Source: Enterobacteriaceae bacterium RIT693 (GTDB lineage: Bacteria > Pseudomonadota > Gammaproteobacteria > Enterobacterales > Enterobacteriaceae). Taken from it: DNA of 64,000 nucleotides. The notes beneath the pieces were generated by a model. The model worked only from the letters and a program-made list of their open reading frames with translations, was not told where the DNA came from and ran no database searches. Made by a program: the position numbers and the translations under genes. Position 1 is the first letter of the stretch; each line of letters begins with the position of its first letter. The stretch lies in the NCBI GenBank assembly GCA_009668225.1, contig WJYK01000008.1:124001-188000 (forward strand). The letters are read 5' to 3'. Positions 36,683 to 47,121 of the stretch are shown piece after piece.

Positions 36683-38272
36683 ATGACGACTCCACTCCTC
36701 GCCATCAACGATCTTTCGATTGCCTTCCGGCAGGGCAAAACCCTGCGCCAGGTCGTGGACTCGGTTTCTCTTCAGGTTGGTGCAGGCGAGACGCTGGCGC
36801 TGGTCGGCGAGTCCGGGTCGGGGAAGAGCGTGACGGCGCTCTCCGTGCTGCGGCTGCTGCCGTCACCGCCCGTGGTTTATCCCTCGGGAGAGATATTGTT
36901 TCACGGCACGGACCTGCTAAACGCGCCTGAAAGAGCGCTGCGCGGCGTACGTGGCAACAAAATTGCGATGATTTTTCAGGAACCGATGGTGTCATTAAAC
37001 CCGCTGCACACTATCGAAAAACAGCTTTATGAAGTGCTCTCTCTGCACCGGGGAATGCGGCCGGAAGCGGCGCGGGCGGAGATCCTAACCTGTCTCGATC
37101 GCGTGGGGATCCGCAAACCAGCAACCCGACTTAACGACTACCCTCACCTGCTGTCTGGTGGAGAGCGTCAACGCGTGATGATTGCCATGGCGCTGCTAAC
37201 CCGCCCCGAACTGCTGATTGCCGATGAACCTACAACCGCGCTGGACGTTTCGGTTCAGGCGCAGATCCTTCAGCTGCTGCAAGAACTGAAGCAAGAGCTG
37301 AACATGGGGCTGCTGTTCATTACGCATAATCTAAGCATTGTGAAAAAGTTGGCTGATAACGTGGCGGTCATGCGCAACGGCCAGTGCGTTGAGCAGCAGC
37401 CTGCCGCCCGACTATTCAGCCATCCGCAGCATGCCTATACCCGGCAGCTGCTGAACGCAGAGCCTTCAGGGGAGCCGGTGCCGCTTCAAACGGACGTTGC
37501 TCCCTTATTGAAGGTTGAAGATTTGCAGGTGGCTTTCCCGATCCGCCGCGGGCTGCTGAAACGAACGGTAGGCCACCATTATGGCCTGAAAAAACTGAGC
37601 TTTGAGCTACGCCCGGGTGAAAGCCTTGGCCTGGTGGGGGAGTCAGGCTCGGGCAAAAGCACAACGGGCCTGGCGCTATTACGCCTTATTCACTCCACCG
37701 GAGCTATCTGGTTTGACGGTCAGCCACTGCATGAGCTTAAGCGCAAACAGCTGCTGCCGCTGCGCCACCGTGTTCAGGTGGTTTTCCAGGATCCTAATTC
37801 TTCGCTGAACCCACGCCTCGACGTCCTGCAAATCGTTGAGGAAGGCCTGCGGGTGCATCATCCGTCGCTAAGCGCCGCCGAACGTGAGGCCAAAGTGATT
37901 CAGGCGCTTGAGGAAGTTGGGCTCGAGGCGGACATGCTGCACCGCTATCCGGCAGAGTTTTCAGGCGGCCAGCGGCAGCGCATTGCTATCGCCAGGGCAT
38001 TGATTCTACAACCACAGCTCATTGTGTTGGATGAACCCACCTCCTCGCTGGACCGCTCGGTTCAGGCGCAAATTCTGGCGCTGTTAAAATCGCTGCAGGA
38101 AAAGCACCGGCTGGCGTATATCTTCATTAGCCATGATTTAAGGGTGGTAAAAGCGCTTTGCCATCAAATGGTGGTGCTGCATCAGGGTGAGGTGGTGGAA
38201 CAAGGAGACTGCAGGCAGATATTTAGCGCACCGCAAAGCGACTACACGCGTCAGCTACTGGCGCTAGCCTGA
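36683..38272 (+). CDS. yejF: YejF, fused double ATPase of peptide ABC importer
   Basis: A 529-residue protein with two ABC ATPase domains in one chain, where Dpp and Opp use separate DppD/DppF proteins. Domain 1 has Walker A GESGSGKS near 40, LLSGGERQRVMIAMA and LLIADEPTTALDV. Domain 2 has Walker A GESGSGKST near 330, EFSGGQRQRIAIARAL and LIVLDEPTSSLD. Both sites look competent. It begins 2 bp after yejE and ends 2 bp from the convergent yejG stop codon, with no space for a separate terminator. Confidence 0.97.
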   Translation: MTTPLLAINDLSIAFRQGKTLRQVVDSVSLQVGAGETLALVGESGSGKSVTALSVLRLLPSPPVVYPSGEILFHGTDLLNAPERALRGVRGNKIAMIFQEPMVSLNPLHTIEKQLYEVLSLHRGMRPEAARAEILTCLDRVGIRKPATRLNDYPHLLSGGERQRVMIAMALLTRPELLIADEPTTALDVSVQAQILQLLQELKQELNMGLLFITHNLSIVKKLADNVAVMRNGQCVEQQPAARLFSHPQHAYTRQLLNAEPSGEPVPLQTDVAPLLKVEDLQVAFPIRRGLLKRTVGHHYGLKKLSFELRPGESLGLVGESGSGKSTTGLALLRLIHSTGAIWFDGQPLHELKRKQLLPLRHRVQVVFQDPNSSLNPRLDVLQIVEEGLRVHHPSLSAAEREAKVIQALEEVGLEADMLHRYPAEFSGGQRQRIAIARALILQPQLIVLDEPTSSLDRSVQAQILALLKSLQEKHRLAYIFISHDLRVVKALCHQMVVLHQGEVVEQGDCRQIFSAPQSDYTRQLLALA

Positions 38273-38274
38273 GT

Positions 38275-38625
38275 TCAGAAAGGATTATTGCTGGAAAAAG
38301 ACTCGGCAATCGCTACGCCAACGTTTTTCAGGCGGCAGGTTGCAGCCAGTTCATCCTGCAGATTAACAAACAGGCACGGCTCACCTTCACACTCGACTAC
38401 CGAGCTATCGACTTCAATATCGCTTAGTGCCTGGCTCAGCGTATCCATAATCGGCCACGCTTTTTCCCCGCCAGGACTCAGCAGTTTCAGGCCAATCAGA
38501 CAATCTTCGCCCTGTTGCCCGTTTTGCGGAATCGGTTCAACTTTTGAGCCTGTAAAACCCGTCAGCCAACGATAGCTCTGCGGCAGGCGGTGCACGATGG
38601 ACAGTTGTATGGTATTCAATTTCAT
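38275..38625 (-). CDS. yejG: YejG, conserved small protein
   Basis: A 116-residue cytoplasmic protein close to E. coli YejG (114): [47 protein letters not shown] and [12 protein letters not shown]. Its molecular role is not established. ATG 38625 (MKLNTIQLS) follows GGGGAA; the frame opens 8 codons earlier but alignment favours this start. Convergent with yejF. Confidence 0.92.
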   Translation of the reverse strand: MKLNTIQLSIVHRLPQSYRWLTGFTGSKVEPIPQNGQQGEDCLIGLKLLSPGGEKAWPIMDTLSQALSDIEVDSSVVECEGEPCLFVNLQDELAATCRLKNVGVAIAESFSSNNPF

Positions 38626-38917
38626 TTCCCCGGAAGTTCCAATCGGCAATATGTCTCAAACTATTTACACAAAGGTTAACACAATGTTGATAAATTGCGT
38701 TTAAACGAGTATGTAAATGGCTTACATCCATTGTAGTAATTTCAAAACTAACGCTTTATTTTTGTGCTTTAGCACGCGTTTCGGCGCTATATGTATCGCT
38801 TTCTGAGATCTAACTCAACCTTTTTAACTACAAATTTGTGACTTTTTACAGTTGAGCCTTTTACATATACGAAACATATATCCTGTATCGACGAGTATAA
38901 TGGCAGGGTTTTAGCGG
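38626..38917. promoter_or_regulatory. AT-rich gap between yejG and bcr
   Basis: About 290 bp of low-GC sequence upstream of yejG. It contains TATGTAAATGGCTTACAT near 38710, an imperfect palindrome; GTGCTTTAGCAC near 38765, a perfect one; and a promoter-like pair TTGAGC-N17-CATATA on the forward strand near 38850, with no gene in front of it. The yejG promoter must be here. No small gene could be supported. Confidence 0.45.
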
Positions 38918-38950
38918 AGAAAACGGGCGCTTCCGAACAAAAACGCCCGC
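38918..38950 (-). terminator. Terminator of bcr
   Basis: CGGGCG (38924-38929) pairs with CGCCCG (38944-38949); on the reverse strand TTTTCTCC follows. It starts 7 bp after the bcr stop codon. Confidence 0.8.
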
Positions 38951-38956
38951 AGGTTT

Positions 38957-40153
38957 TCAGGCTTTCACGTGGCGAGCTTTACTGGCATAGAGATAGAACA
39001 GCACGGAGGCGGCGGCGCAGAAGGCAATAGACCAGATCATCGGCCAGGCGGTGTTAAACGTCGCCACCGAGAGCAGCGCACCGGTCAACGCGCCAATGCC
39101 AAAGCGGAAGGTACCGGCAAGCGAAGAGGCCGTTCCGGCCATATGCGGGAACTCGTCCAGAATCACCGCCATGGCGTTGGAGGAGACCATCGACACGCAG
39201 CTGATGAACACCGCTACGCCAAGCACCATCGCCCAGAAGCCAAAGCCGAACTGGCTGCTAATAACCAGCCATATGGCCATCGCAAACTGAATATACAGCC
39301 CGGTGCGGAACATATTGATTGCCCCGACACGGCGCACAAAGCGGCTGTTAATCATCGTCATAAAGAACAAAAATACGACGTTCAGCGCAAAGTAGTAACC
39401 AAAGTGCTGCGGTGAAACATGGTTTAGTTCGATGTAAACAAACGGCCCGGCGCTGAGAAACGAAAACATGCCGGCAAAGCTGAAGCCGCTGGCCAGCATA
39501 TAGCTGAGCACACGCTTATGGCGGAATAGCGTGGCGAAATTGCCTATCGTGGTGCGCAGATGAAATTTCTGCCGCATCTCAGGGGCCAGCGTTTCGTGAA
39601 TAAAGAAGAAAATCATCGCTGACGCCAGCAGCGCGGCTGCCGCCAGAATCCAGAAGATGGCGTGCCAGCTAAACCATACCAGCACCGCTCCCCCGACCAT
39701 CGGGGCCACAAGTGGTGCAATGGTCGTAATCAGCATCACGAAAGACATCATCCGCGAGAATTCTTCTTTCGGGTAAATATCGCGCATCAGGGCGTTGATC
39801 ACCACGCTTGCCGCCGCAGCCGCAAGGCCATGGAGGAAACGCATCGCAATCAGCTGATCGATGGTCTGCGAAAGCGCGCAGGCGATTGCTGCCAGCGCGA
39901 ACACCAGCGTGCCGCCAAGTACCACCGGCTTACGTCCCAGACTATCGGCCATCGGCCCGTAGAAGATCTGCCCGATGGCAAAACCCAAAATATAGGTACT
40001 GAGGGTCATTTGTGCGCTGCCCGCCGGGACATTAAAGCCCTGGGCAATCATCGGCAGCGCCGGTAAGTACATATCGATGGACAGCGGCATAAGCATCGCC
40101 AGCAGGCCAAGGATAACGATAATACCGACAGAAGAGTTCTGTTTACGGCTCAA
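38957..40153 (-). CDS. bcr: Bicyclomycin/sulfonamide resistance exporter Bcr
   Basis: A 398-residue MFS drug:proton antiporter of the Bcr/CflA family (12 helices), matching E. coli Bcr (396), which exports bicyclomycin, sulfathiazole and L-cysteine. Visible are the family N-terminus [20 protein letters not shown], the motif-A loop [36 protein letters not shown] and [20 protein letters not shown]. It lies just after rsuA on the same strand (15 bp apart), so the two may be cotranscribed. Confidence 0.96.
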   Translation of the reverse strand: MSRKQNSSVGIIVILGLLAMLMPLSIDMYLPALPMIAQGFNVPAGSAQMTLSTYILGFAIGQIFYGPMADSLGRKPVVLGGTLVFALAAIACALSQTIDQLIAMRFLHGLAAAAASVVINALMRDIYPKEEFSRMMSFVMLITTIAPLVAPMVGGAVLVWFSWHAIFWILAAAALLASAMIFFFIHETLAPEMRQKFHLRTTIGNFATLFRHKRVLSYMLASGFSFAGMFSFLSAGPFVYIELNHVSPQHFGYYFALNVVFLFFMTMINSRFVRRVGAINMFRTGLYIQFAMAIWLVISSQFGFGFWAMVLGVAVFISCVSMVSSNAMAVILDEFPHMAGTASSLAGTFRFGIGALTGALLSVATFNTAWPMIWSIAFCAAASVLFYLYASKARHVKA

Positions 40154-40168
40154 AAGTGACTCCGGTGA

Positions 40169-40870
40169 TTAGGGCATGCCAACGCTGGCAATTTCCTGTT
40201 CGGTTAACGGGCGGTACTCTCCTGGCGCCAGTTCAGGATCCAGGGCGATGTCACCAATGCGCTCACGGTGCAGGCCAACCACATGATTACCCACTGCGGC
40301 AAACATGCGTTTTACCTGATGATAGCGACCCTCGCTGATGGTCAGACGCACTTCCGTCGGCGTAATCACCTCCAGCACGGCAGGTTTGGTGAGATCTTTC
40401 TCATTATGCAGTTGAACGCCTTTGGCGAAGTGCTCCGCCGTGCCCTCTTCAACCGGTGATTCCAGCGTAACCAGATAGGTTTTTTCACAATGATGGCGCG
40501 GGGACGTAATGCGATGCGACCACTGGCCGTCATCCGTCATCAGCACCAGGCCGGTGGTGTCGATATCCAGACGGCCTGCGGCATGGAGCTTGTGCGCCAC
40601 CGGCACGTCCAGGAAGTAAAGCACCGTCGGATGATCGGGATCATCGGTCGAGCAAACGTAACCCTGCGGCTTATTGAGCATGAAATAGCGTGGGCCATTT
40701 TGCTGGGTCAGCGGGTTACCGTCGAAGGCAACCTGGTGTTCCGGCTGCAGTTTAAAAGAGGCGTCGCGCACCACTTCATCGTCAATGGTGACGCGGTTAG
40801 CGCGGATTTCACGGCCAGAAATAGCGCGGCTGATACCGAGCTGCTGAGAGATAAATTTGTCGAGTCGCAT
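40169..40870 (-). CDS. rsuA: 16S rRNA pseudouridine-516 synthase RsuA
   Basis: RsuA converts U516 of 16S rRNA to pseudouridine during small-subunit assembly. The 233 residues match E. coli RsuA (231): an N-terminal S4 RNA-binding domain ([18 protein letters not shown]) followed by the synthase domain with catalytic Asp in [19 protein letters not shown]. The open frame reaches 40933, but ATG 40870 gives the conserved start. Divergent from radD. Confidence 0.97.
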   Translation of the reverse strand: MRLDKFISQQLGISRAISGREIRANRVTIDDEVVRDASFKLQPEHQVAFDGNPLTQQNGPRYFMLNKPQGYVCSTDDPDHPTVLYFLDVPVAHKLHAAGRLDIDTTGLVLMTDDGQWSHRITSPRHHCEKTYLVTLESPVEEGTAEHFAKGVQLHNEKDLTKPAVLEVITPTEVRLTISEGRYHQVKRMFAAVGNHVVGLHRERIGDIALDPELAPGEYRPLTEQEIASVGMP

Positions 40871-41068
40871 TAGTGTATTGCCTGTTTCATGAAGGTGCCG
40901 ACAAGCGAGCGTGCGGCAGGGGCTGAAGCCCACATTCAGGTGGAAATTGGTTTGCCTGATAATTAGTTTGCCAGTATAGCGACATCAAAAACTCTCTCAA
41001 GGTAAAACCGTGCTTTATGGCATAATCGTTGCAGTCATTTGATAACAAGGTTGAAAAACCGCCCGGCC

Positions 41069-42829
41069 ATGTCTTTTACTCTTCGTCCTTACCAGCAAGA
41101 AGCGGTGGATGCCACCCTCAACTACTTCCGCAAGCACTCTGAACCTGCCGTCATCGTGTTGCCTACCGGCGCGGGCAAAAGCCTGGTGATTGCGGAGCTT
41201 GCAAAAGTGGCGCGCGGGCGCGTGTTGGTGCTGGCCCATGTGAAAGAGCTTGTGGCGCAAAATCATGCGAAATATGTCGCACTCGGGCTGGAAGCGGATA
41301 TTTTCGCCGCCGGTCTGCAGCGTAAAGAAAGTCAGGGAAAAGTGGTTTTTGGCAGCGTTCAATCCGTTGCCCGCAACCTTGAGCATTTTCACGGTGAATT
41401 CTCCCTGCTGATTGTCGATGAATGCCACCGCATCGGCGACAGCGATGATAGCCAGTATCAGCAAATTCTGACGCATTTGCGTAAGAACAATCCCAGACTG
41501 CGGTTGCTGGGATTAACGGCAACGCCCTATCGGCTCGGCAAAGGCTGGATTTATCAGTTTCATTATCACGGCATGGTTCGCGGCGATGAAAAAGCGCTGT
41601 TCCGCGACTGCATTTACGAGCTGCCGCTGCGCTACATGATCAAGCATGGCTACCTGACCCCGCCGGAAAGACTGGATATGCCGGTGGTACAATATGATTT
41701 CAGCCGCCTGCAGGCACAGCCTAACGGGTTGTTCAGCGAAGCCGACCTGAATCGCGAACTGAAGCAGCAAAAACGCATTACGCCGCATATCATCAGCCAG
41801 ATTGTAGAATTCGCCGCCGAGCGTAAGGGCGCGATGATCTTCGCCGCGACGGTTGAGCATGCCAAAGAGGTTACCGCCCTGCTGCCTTCCAGCGATGCGG
41901 CTCTGATTACCGCCGACACACCGGGCCCTGTGCGCGACACGCTTATCGAAGCCTTTAAGAATCAGCAGTTCCGTTTTCTGGTCAACGTTGCGGTACTGAC
42001 CACCGGCTTTGACGCCCCGCACGTCGACCTGATAGCCATCCTGCGCCCTACCGAGTCAGTTAGCCTTTACCAACAAATCGTTGGCCGAGGCCTGCGCCTG
42101 TCTCCGGGCAAAAAAGATTGCCTGATCCTCGACTACGCCGGTAACCCACACGACCTGTTCACGCCGGAAGTCGGCCATGCCAAAGGCAAGAGCGACAACG
42201 TGCCGGTGCAGGTCTTTTGCCCGTCCTGTGGCTTCGCTAACACGTTCTGGGGGAAAACCACCGCGGACGGCACCGTCATTGAACATTTTGGCCGCCGCTG
42301 CCAGGGCTGGTTTGAAGATGATGACGGCCTGCGCGAACAGTGCGACTACCGATTCCGCTTCAAAAACTGCCCCAACTGCAATGCGGAAAATGATATCGCC
42401 GCCCGCCGCTGCCATCAGTGTGACCACGTACTGGTCGACCCGGACGATATGCTAAAGGCCGCACTGAAGCTAAAAGATGCGCTGGTGCTACGCTGCAGCG
42501 GCATGGCGCTACAGCACGGTGGAGACGCAAAAGGCGACTGGCTCAAAATCACCTATTACGATGAAGATGGAGCGGATGTCAGTGAGCGCTTCCGTCTCCA
42601 GACCCCGGCTCAACGTATGGCCTTCGAACAGTTATTTATCCGCCCACACTCCCGCGCGCCGGGCGTGCCGCTGCGCTGGATAACCGTAGCGGATGTTGTG
42701 GCCCAACAGCCGCTGCTGCGTCATCCCGATTTTGTGGTCGCGAGGAAAAACGGTCAGTTCTGGAACGTGCGTGAAAAGGTTTTCGACTATCAGGGACGTT
42801 TCCGTCGGGCCAATGAATTGCGCGGCTAA
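41069..42829 (+). CDS. radD: RadD (YejH), DNA-repair ATPase
   Basis: RadD is a superfamily-2 helicase-like ATPase that interacts with SSB and RecA and helps process recombination intermediates. The 586 residues equal the E. coli length. Walker A LPTGAGKS at 31-38, DECH box [10 protein letters not shown], motif [16 protein letters not shown], motif [17 protein letters not shown] zinc-binding region follows with [20 protein letters not shown] and CHQCDHV. ATG 41069 gives [12 protein letters not shown]; the frame is open 10 codons earlier without conservation, and the ribosome-binding site is weak. Confidence 0.96.
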   Translation: MSFTLRPYQQEAVDATLNYFRKHSEPAVIVLPTGAGKSLVIAELAKVARGRVLVLAHVKELVAQNHAKYVALGLEADIFAAGLQRKESQGKVVFGSVQSVARNLEHFHGEFSLLIVDECHRIGDSDDSQYQQILTHLRKNNPRLRLLGLTATPYRLGKGWIYQFHYHGMVRGDEKALFRDCIYELPLRYMIKHGYLTPPERLDMPVVQYDFSRLQAQPNGLFSEADLNRELKQQKRITPHIISQIVEFAAERKGAMIFAATVEHAKEVTALLPSSDAALITADTPGPVRDTLIEAFKNQQFRFLVNVAVLTTGFDAPHVDLIAILRPTESVSLYQQIVGRGLRLSPGKKDCLILDYAGNPHDLFTPEVGHAKGKSDNVPVQVFCPSCGFANTFWGKTTADGTVIEHFGRRCQGWFEDDDGLREQCDYRFRFKNCPNCNAENDIAARRCHQCDHVLVDPDDMLKAALKLKDALVLRCSGMALQHGGDAKGDWLKITYYDEDGADVSERFRLQTPAQRMAFEQLFIRPHSRAPGVPLRWITVADVVAQQPLLRHPDFVVARKNGQFWNVREKVFDYQGRFRRANELRG

Positions 42830-42908
42830 GCGGTACTTTTCATTGCCGACAGAGTCAGATATGGCTATAATGCCGCCCGCTTTTGCATCCGCAAAGCAGA
42901 AAACTTTA

Positions 42909-42935
42909 CCTGCTGCTGGGTCGCCTGTAGCAGGC
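42909..42935 (+). promoter_or_regulatory. rplY leader with alternative hairpins
   Basis: CCTGCT (42909-42914) can pair with AGCAGG (42929-42934), while GCCTG (42923-42927) can pair with CAGGC (42931-42935). The two stems share bases and exclude each other. They end 21 bp before the L25 start codon, where a translational control element could act. Confidence 0.4.
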
Positions 42936-42956
42936 TTATTTAAAGAGAAACAGTCA

Positions 42957-43241
42957 ATGTTTACTATCAATGCAGTAGAACGTAAAGAGCAGGGCAAGGG
43001 TGCGAGCCGCCGCCTGCGTGCAGCAAACAAATTCCCGGCTATCGTTTATGGTGGCGCGGAAGCTCCTGTTTCCATCGAGCTGGATCACGACTCCGTAATG
43101 AACCAGCAGGCTAAGCCTGGTTTCTACGAAGAAGTACTGACCCTGTCTATCGACGGTAAAGAAGTAAAAGTGAAAGTTCAGGCTGTTCAGCGTCACCCGT
43201 TCAAGCCAAAACTGACTCACATCGACTTCGTTCGCGCTTAA
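42957..43241 (+). CDS. rplY: 50S ribosomal protein L25
   Basis: L25 binds 5S rRNA in the large ribosomal subunit. The 94 residues match E. coli L25, the short form lacking the C-terminal CTC domain. [20 protein letters not shown] is the RNA-binding N-terminal part and [15 protein letters not shown] the conserved end. ATG 42957 follows AAAGAGAAA; the frame runs much further upstream but those codons are non-coding by alignment. Confidence 0.98.
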   Translation: MFTINAVERKEQGKGASRRLRAANKFPAIVYGGAEAPVSIELDHDSVMNQQAKPGFYEEVLTLSIDGKEVKVKVQAVQRHPFKPKLTHIDFVRA

Positions 43242-43260
43242 TCGCGAGTTAAGTTCGAAA

Positions 43261-43285
43261 AAAAACCCGCTTCGGCGGGTTTTTT
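43261..43285 (+). terminator. Terminator of rplY
   Basis: AAAACCCGC (43261-43269), loop TTCG, GCGGGTTTT (43274-43282) and a T-run: a textbook intrinsic terminator 20 bp after the stop codon. Confidence 0.96.
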
Positions 43286-43331
43286 TGTATCTTGAGTGAC
43301 GGATTATTTGATTAAGGTCTGGCACCCAGAG

Positions 43332-43784
43332 ATGAGCGACATGTTTAAACCAACCCCACGCACGTCCGTTGAAAAAGCGACGCCCCAAACGCTTCAGACG
43401 ATACAAAGCTATCACGCTCATATCTATTTTGATGGTCCGCAGCAACGGCTTGCGGCAGAAACACTACGCGAAGAAATCGCTTTGCGCTTTTCCGTTCTGC
43501 TTGGCCGCTGGCACGATGTTCTGGTCGGCCCTCATGCCATGCCTATGTACCAGGTGGCGTTTATGCCCGATGAGTTTGCACGCTTTGTACCGTGGCTGAT
43601 GTTAAACCGCCGCGGCCTGACGGTGCTGCTTCATCCCAATAGTGGCCAGCCGAGAGCTGACCATACTGAGCATGCCGTGTGGATGGGTCAAAAGCTCGAT
43701 ATCATCAACTTACAGCGCCTACCCGAGCATGAAGAACCGGAGCCACCGCTGACGCCTAACACGTCGCCTTCAGTGGCTCCATAA
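43332..43784 (+). CDS. DOPA 4,5-dioxygenase-family protein
   Basis: A 150-residue protein of the small DOPA 4,5-dioxygenase family (PF08883-like). The family pattern is clear: YHAHIYFDGPQQRLAAETLR, VGPHAMPMYQVAF, FVPWLMLNRRGLTVLLHPN and DHTEHAVWMG. The histidines of HAHIYF, GPHAMP, LLHPN and DHTEHAVW are the usual metal ligands. Extradiol cleavage of a catechol is expected from the family; the bacterial substrate is unknown. ATG 43332 is chosen over GTG 43296. This gene is absent from the E. coli K-12 rplY-yejK interval. Its 3' end is 16 bp from convergent yejK. Confidence 0.85.
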   Translation: MSDMFKPTPRTSVEKATPQTLQTIQSYHAHIYFDGPQQRLAAETLREEIALRFSVLLGRWHDVLVGPHAMPMYQVAFMPDEFARFVPWLMLNRRGLTVLLHPNSGQPRADHTEHAVWMGQKLDIINLQRLPEHEEPEPPLTPNTSPSVAP

Positions 43785-43800
43785 CGAGAGACTCGGGCGT

Positions 43801-44808
43801 TTATTTACCGGAAGTGCGGCGTTGGAGCTGATCGCGCAGGTTCGGCGGCGTGCCTTTAATCGTCAGGGTATCGGTCGCCGGATCCCAGAAGATACGCTCG
43901 CCCAGCAGCATGGCGTCGAAGTTAATCGTCAGCCCGCCGCCGCTACCGGCGTACTTCGTAAGCTGACGCAGCGTACCGCGATCCGCCGGGAAGCTCTCTT
44001 CCAGCTCATAGCCTTTTTCAGCGGTAAACTGCTGGAAGTTCTTGTCATCCACCGCCCACGGCAGCTCATCGGCCAGAGAAGAAAGCGCGATCTCTTCTCC
44101 CGCCTGAAGCTGTTCGTTGCAATAGGCATAAACCTGCTGGCGAGCTGCCTGCCGTTCATTTTTGTCCAGTTGAGCTTCATTGGTGAAGTCGTCCAGCGCC
44201 TGCAGCAGGCCTTTGTTCTGCGCTTTGGCGTTAAGCCCTTCGCTTGCGCCGAGGAAGTCCATAAAGAAGTCGGCCACTTTGCGCCCCACCCTGCCCTTCA
44301 GGAAGGTCAGGTAACGGGTTGATTCTGGATTGGTTTCCCATTCGGTTAAGTCGATACGCGCCACGATATCCGCATGGTTGATGTCGAGATAATGCGTCGC
44401 GCTGATATCCAGCTCTTCGTTGACGCGCATGCTGCTCAGATTATTCAGTACCGCGACCAGCAAATATTCCACCGCCAGGTAACGATAGTGACAAAACAGC
44501 ACAATGCCGCCATCAGCAAACGGATACTTTGCAAGTTCATCGCGCAGGCGGCCGGTCGCGGCCCGGCTGAAGGCAAGAAAATCTTCATCGCCGTTACGCT
44601 GTAAACGCAGCGCTTCCGCCAGTTCGCTCTCTTCGCTGAACAGGCCATAGGCTTTATTTTTGGCGCTGTACACACGGTGTAACTCCGCCATCATCTCTTC
44701 GACGGCACCGTCTGTTGCCAGCAGCGTGTCGCGCAGCACGACGTCCAGCGTCTGCTCATCGCGCTTAATCAGTTGATGCAGGGCAATCTGGTTGATATCC
44801 AGACTCAT
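43801..44808 (-). CDS. yejK: Nucleoid-associated protein YejK (NdpA)
   Basis: A 335-residue protein matching E. coli YejK (335), which co-purifies with the nucleoid and interacts with topoisomerases. Identifiable conserved stretches are [60 protein letters not shown] and [23 protein letters not shown] 44808 follows AGGAG. Divergent from yejL across 136 bp. Confidence 0.96.
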   Translation of the reverse strand: MSLDINQIALHQLIKRDEQTLDVVLRDTLLATDGAVEEMMAELHRVYSAKNKAYGLFSEESELAEALRLQRNGDEDFLAFSRAATGRLRDELAKYPFADGGIVLFCHYRYLAVEYLLVAVLNNLSSMRVNEELDISATHYLDINHADIVARIDLTEWETNPESTRYLTFLKGRVGRKVADFFMDFLGASEGLNAKAQNKGLLQALDDFTNEAQLDKNERQAARQQVYAYCNEQLQAGEEIALSSLADELPWAVDDKNFQQFTAEKGYELEESFPADRGTLRQLTKYAGSGGGLTINFDAMLLGERIFWDPATDTLTIKGTPPNLRDQLQRRTSGK

Positions 44809-44944
44809 GTTAAACTCTCCTTTATGACCGGGCGGTATTCAACCACTGCCGCTGCCGGGACGCAAGTCGTGATAAAAAAGCGGAAAAATCGTCCCTGCTA
44901 CGGTAAGATAATGCCCTTTCCCGAATACAAATGATTTTTAATTT

Positions 44945-45172
44945 ATGCCACAAACATCCCGCTACAGTGACGAACAAGTTGAAGCGATGCTGACCGAACT
45001 GGCAGCCGTGCTGGAAAAACACCACGCGCCTACCGATCTTTCCCTGATGGTATTGGGAAATATGGTCACCAATCTGATAAATACCAGCGTGGCGTCCGCT
45101 CAGCGTCGTCCTTTGGCTCGCTCCTTTGCTGAGGCGCTTCAAGCTTCGGTGAGCGAAGATAAAGCCCACTAA
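44945..45172 (+). CDS. yejL: YejL, conserved small protein (UPF0352)
   Basis: A 75-residue helical protein equal to E. coli YejL in length; contains [20 protein letters not shown] and [18 protein letters not shown]. Function unknown. It lies 19 bp before yejM on the same strand and is likely cotranscribed with it. Confidence 0.95.
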   Translation: MPQTSRYSDEQVEAMLTELAAVLEKHHAPTDLSLMVLGNMVTNLINTSVASAQRRPLARSFAEALQASVSEDKAH

Positions 45173-45191
45173 GGAACTATCGTAACAAGTT

Positions 45192-46955
45192 ATGGTGACT
45201 AACCGTCAGCGCTACCGCGAAAAAGTTTCCCAGATGGTCAGTTGGGGACACTGGTTCGCCCTGTTTAATATCCTGCTGGCCATGCTGCTGGGTAGCCGCT
45301 ATCTGTTTATTGCCGACTGGCCAACGACGCTCACAGGGCGGATTTATTCGTACCTGAGCGTTGTTGGGCACTTTAGTTTTTTGGTGTTTGCCACCTATTT
45401 ACTGATTATCTTTCCGCTAACGTTTATCGTGATGTCGCAGCGCCTGCTGCGCTTTATCACCGCCGCCTTAGCCACGGCGGGCATGACACTACTATTGATA
45501 GACAGCGAAGTTTTCACGCGCTTCCACCTCCACCTTAACCCAACCGTTTGGGAGCTGGTGATTAACCCCGATCAGGGGGAGATGGCCCGCGACTGGCAGT
45601 TGATGTTTATCAGTGCGCCGGTGATCCTGCTGATTGAGATGCTGTTCGCGACCTGGAGCTGGCAAAAGCTGCGCAGCCTTGGGCGTCGTCGTAAATATGC
45701 ACGTCCATTAGTGATTTTATTCTTCATCTCATTCTTTAGCAGCCACCTGATGTACATCTGGGCGGATGCTAACTTTTATCGCCCGATTACCATGCAGCGG
45801 GCTAACCTCCCGCTCTCCTACCCAATGACGGCGCGGCGTTTTCTTGAAAAACACGGCCTGCTGGATGCGCAGGAGTACCAGCGCCGCCTTGTTGAGCAAG
45901 GTAACCCGGAAGCGCTGGCGGTCCAGTATCCGCTGAGTAACCTGCAATTCCGCGATATGGGCATCGGTAATAATGTTCTGCTGATCACCGTTGATGGCCT
46001 AAACGCCGGCAGCGTGAGCAAAGATATGCCGGCGCTGAATGAATTTGCGGCCAGTAATATCCGCTTTACTCAGCACATGAGTTCCGGAAATAACACCGAC
46101 AGCGGTATCTTTGGCCTGTTCTACGGTATTTCTCCGGCCTACATGGACGGCGTGCTTTCGAGCCGAACCCCTGCGGCACTGATTACCGGCCTGAACCAGC
46201 AGGGTTATCAGCTTGGCCTGTTTGCCTCTGACGGCTTTAACTCGGCAATGTATCGCCAGGCGCTGCTCTCTGACTTCTCGCTGCGTCCGGCAAAAAACCA
46301 AACCGACAGCCAGACAGCGATGCAGTGGATTAACTGGCTTAACCAGTACGCTTCTGACGACAACCGCTGGTTCTCATGGGTGGCATTTAACGGCACCAGC
46401 ATTGACGACAACAGCAACCAACAGGCCTTCGAGCGCCGATATTCGCGTGCGGCGGGCAGCGTTGACGACCAAATCAAGCGCGTGCTGGATGCGCTACAGG
46501 AAGCTGGAAAACTGCAAAATACCGTGGTCATTATTACCGCTGGCCACGGCATTCCGCTCGGCGATGAGCGCGACGCTTTCGCCTGGTCACGTTCGCGCAT
46601 TCAGGTTCCGCTTGTTATTCACTGGCCGGGTACGCCTGCCCAGAGTATCAGCAAGCTTACCGACCACCAGGATGTGATGACGACCCTGATGCAGCGCCTG
46701 CTGCACGTTAAAACGCCGGCTAATGAGTATTCACAGGGTGAAGACCTGTTTGCCGCCACCCGTCGCAACAACTGGGTGATTGGCGCAGACAACAATACTC
46801 TTGCCGTGACGACCCCGGAAATGACGCTGGTGCTGAGCAACAGCGGCAATTACCGGATGTACAATCTCAAAGGGCAAAGAATCGAAGAGACCAAGCCGCA
46901 GCTTGATTTACTGCTGCAGGTTCTGACCGACGAGAAGCGCTTCATCGCTAACTAA
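45192..46955 (+). CDS. yejM: YejM (PbgA/LapC), inner-membrane regulator of LPS synthesis
   Basis: YejM senses LPS at the periplasmic leaflet and blocks LapB-FtsH degradation of LpxC, so it sets LPS synthesis; essential in E. coli through its membrane domain. The 587 residues match E. coli (586). Five transmembrane segments occupy about 20-190 and a sulfatase/phosphatase-fold periplasmic domain about 245-587 (VLLITVDGLNAGSVSKDMPA, SSGNNTDSGIFGLFYGI, VVIITAGHGIPLGDERDAF). The basic segment SLGRRRKYARP after the fifth helix is near the lipid A-binding region. GTTATG start at 45192. Confidence 0.97.
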   Translation: MVTNRQRYREKVSQMVSWGHWFALFNILLAMLLGSRYLFIADWPTTLTGRIYSYLSVVGHFSFLVFATYLLIIFPLTFIVMSQRLLRFITAALATAGMTLLLIDSEVFTRFHLHLNPTVWELVINPDQGEMARDWQLMFISAPVILLIEMLFATWSWQKLRSLGRRRKYARPLVILFFISFFSSHLMYIWADANFYRPITMQRANLPLSYPMTARRFLEKHGLLDAQEYQRRLVEQGNPEALAVQYPLSNLQFRDMGIGNNVLLITVDGLNAGSVSKDMPALNEFAASNIRFTQHMSSGNNTDSGIFGLFYGISPAYMDGVLSSRTPAALITGLNQQGYQLGLFASDGFNSAMYRQALLSDFSLRPAKNQTDSQTAMQWINWLNQYASDDNRWFSWVAFNGTSIDDNSNQQAFERRYSRAAGSVDDQIKRVLDALQEAGKLQNTVVIITAGHGIPLGDERDAFAWSRSRIQVPLVIHWPGTPAQSISKLTDHQDVMTTLMQRLLHVKTPANEYSQGEDLFAATRRNNWVIGADNNTLAVTTPEMTLVLSNSGNYRMYNLKGQRIEETKPQLDLLLQVLTDEKRFIAN

Positions 46956-47031
46956 TTGTTTACTTATAAGACAGTTAGCGCATGGTTCCCTTGCAATCAA
47001 ATCGGAAAAATGTAGTATTGGTCTTCTGCGT

Positions 47032-47108
47032 CGGCACGTAGCGCAGCCTGGTAGCGCACCGTCATGGGGTGTCGGGGGTCGGAGGTTCAAATCCTCTCGT
47101 GCCGACCA
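47032..47108 (+). tRNA. proL: tRNA-Pro (anticodon GGG)
   Basis: A 77-nt cloverleaf with CCA encoded: acceptor CGGCACG pairs with CGTGCCG, the D-loop is in AGCGCAGCCTGGTAGCGC, the anticodon loop CATGGGGTG reads GGG, and the T-arm is GGAGGTTCAAATCCTC. It matches E. coli proL. A terminator follows at 13 bp. Confidence 0.98.
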
Positions 47109-47121
47109 ACTAAACATTGAA

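Noticed and set aside
42693..43241. A 182-codon version of rplY starting inside radD
   Set aside because: Only the last 94 codons match L25; the rest overlaps radD in another frame.
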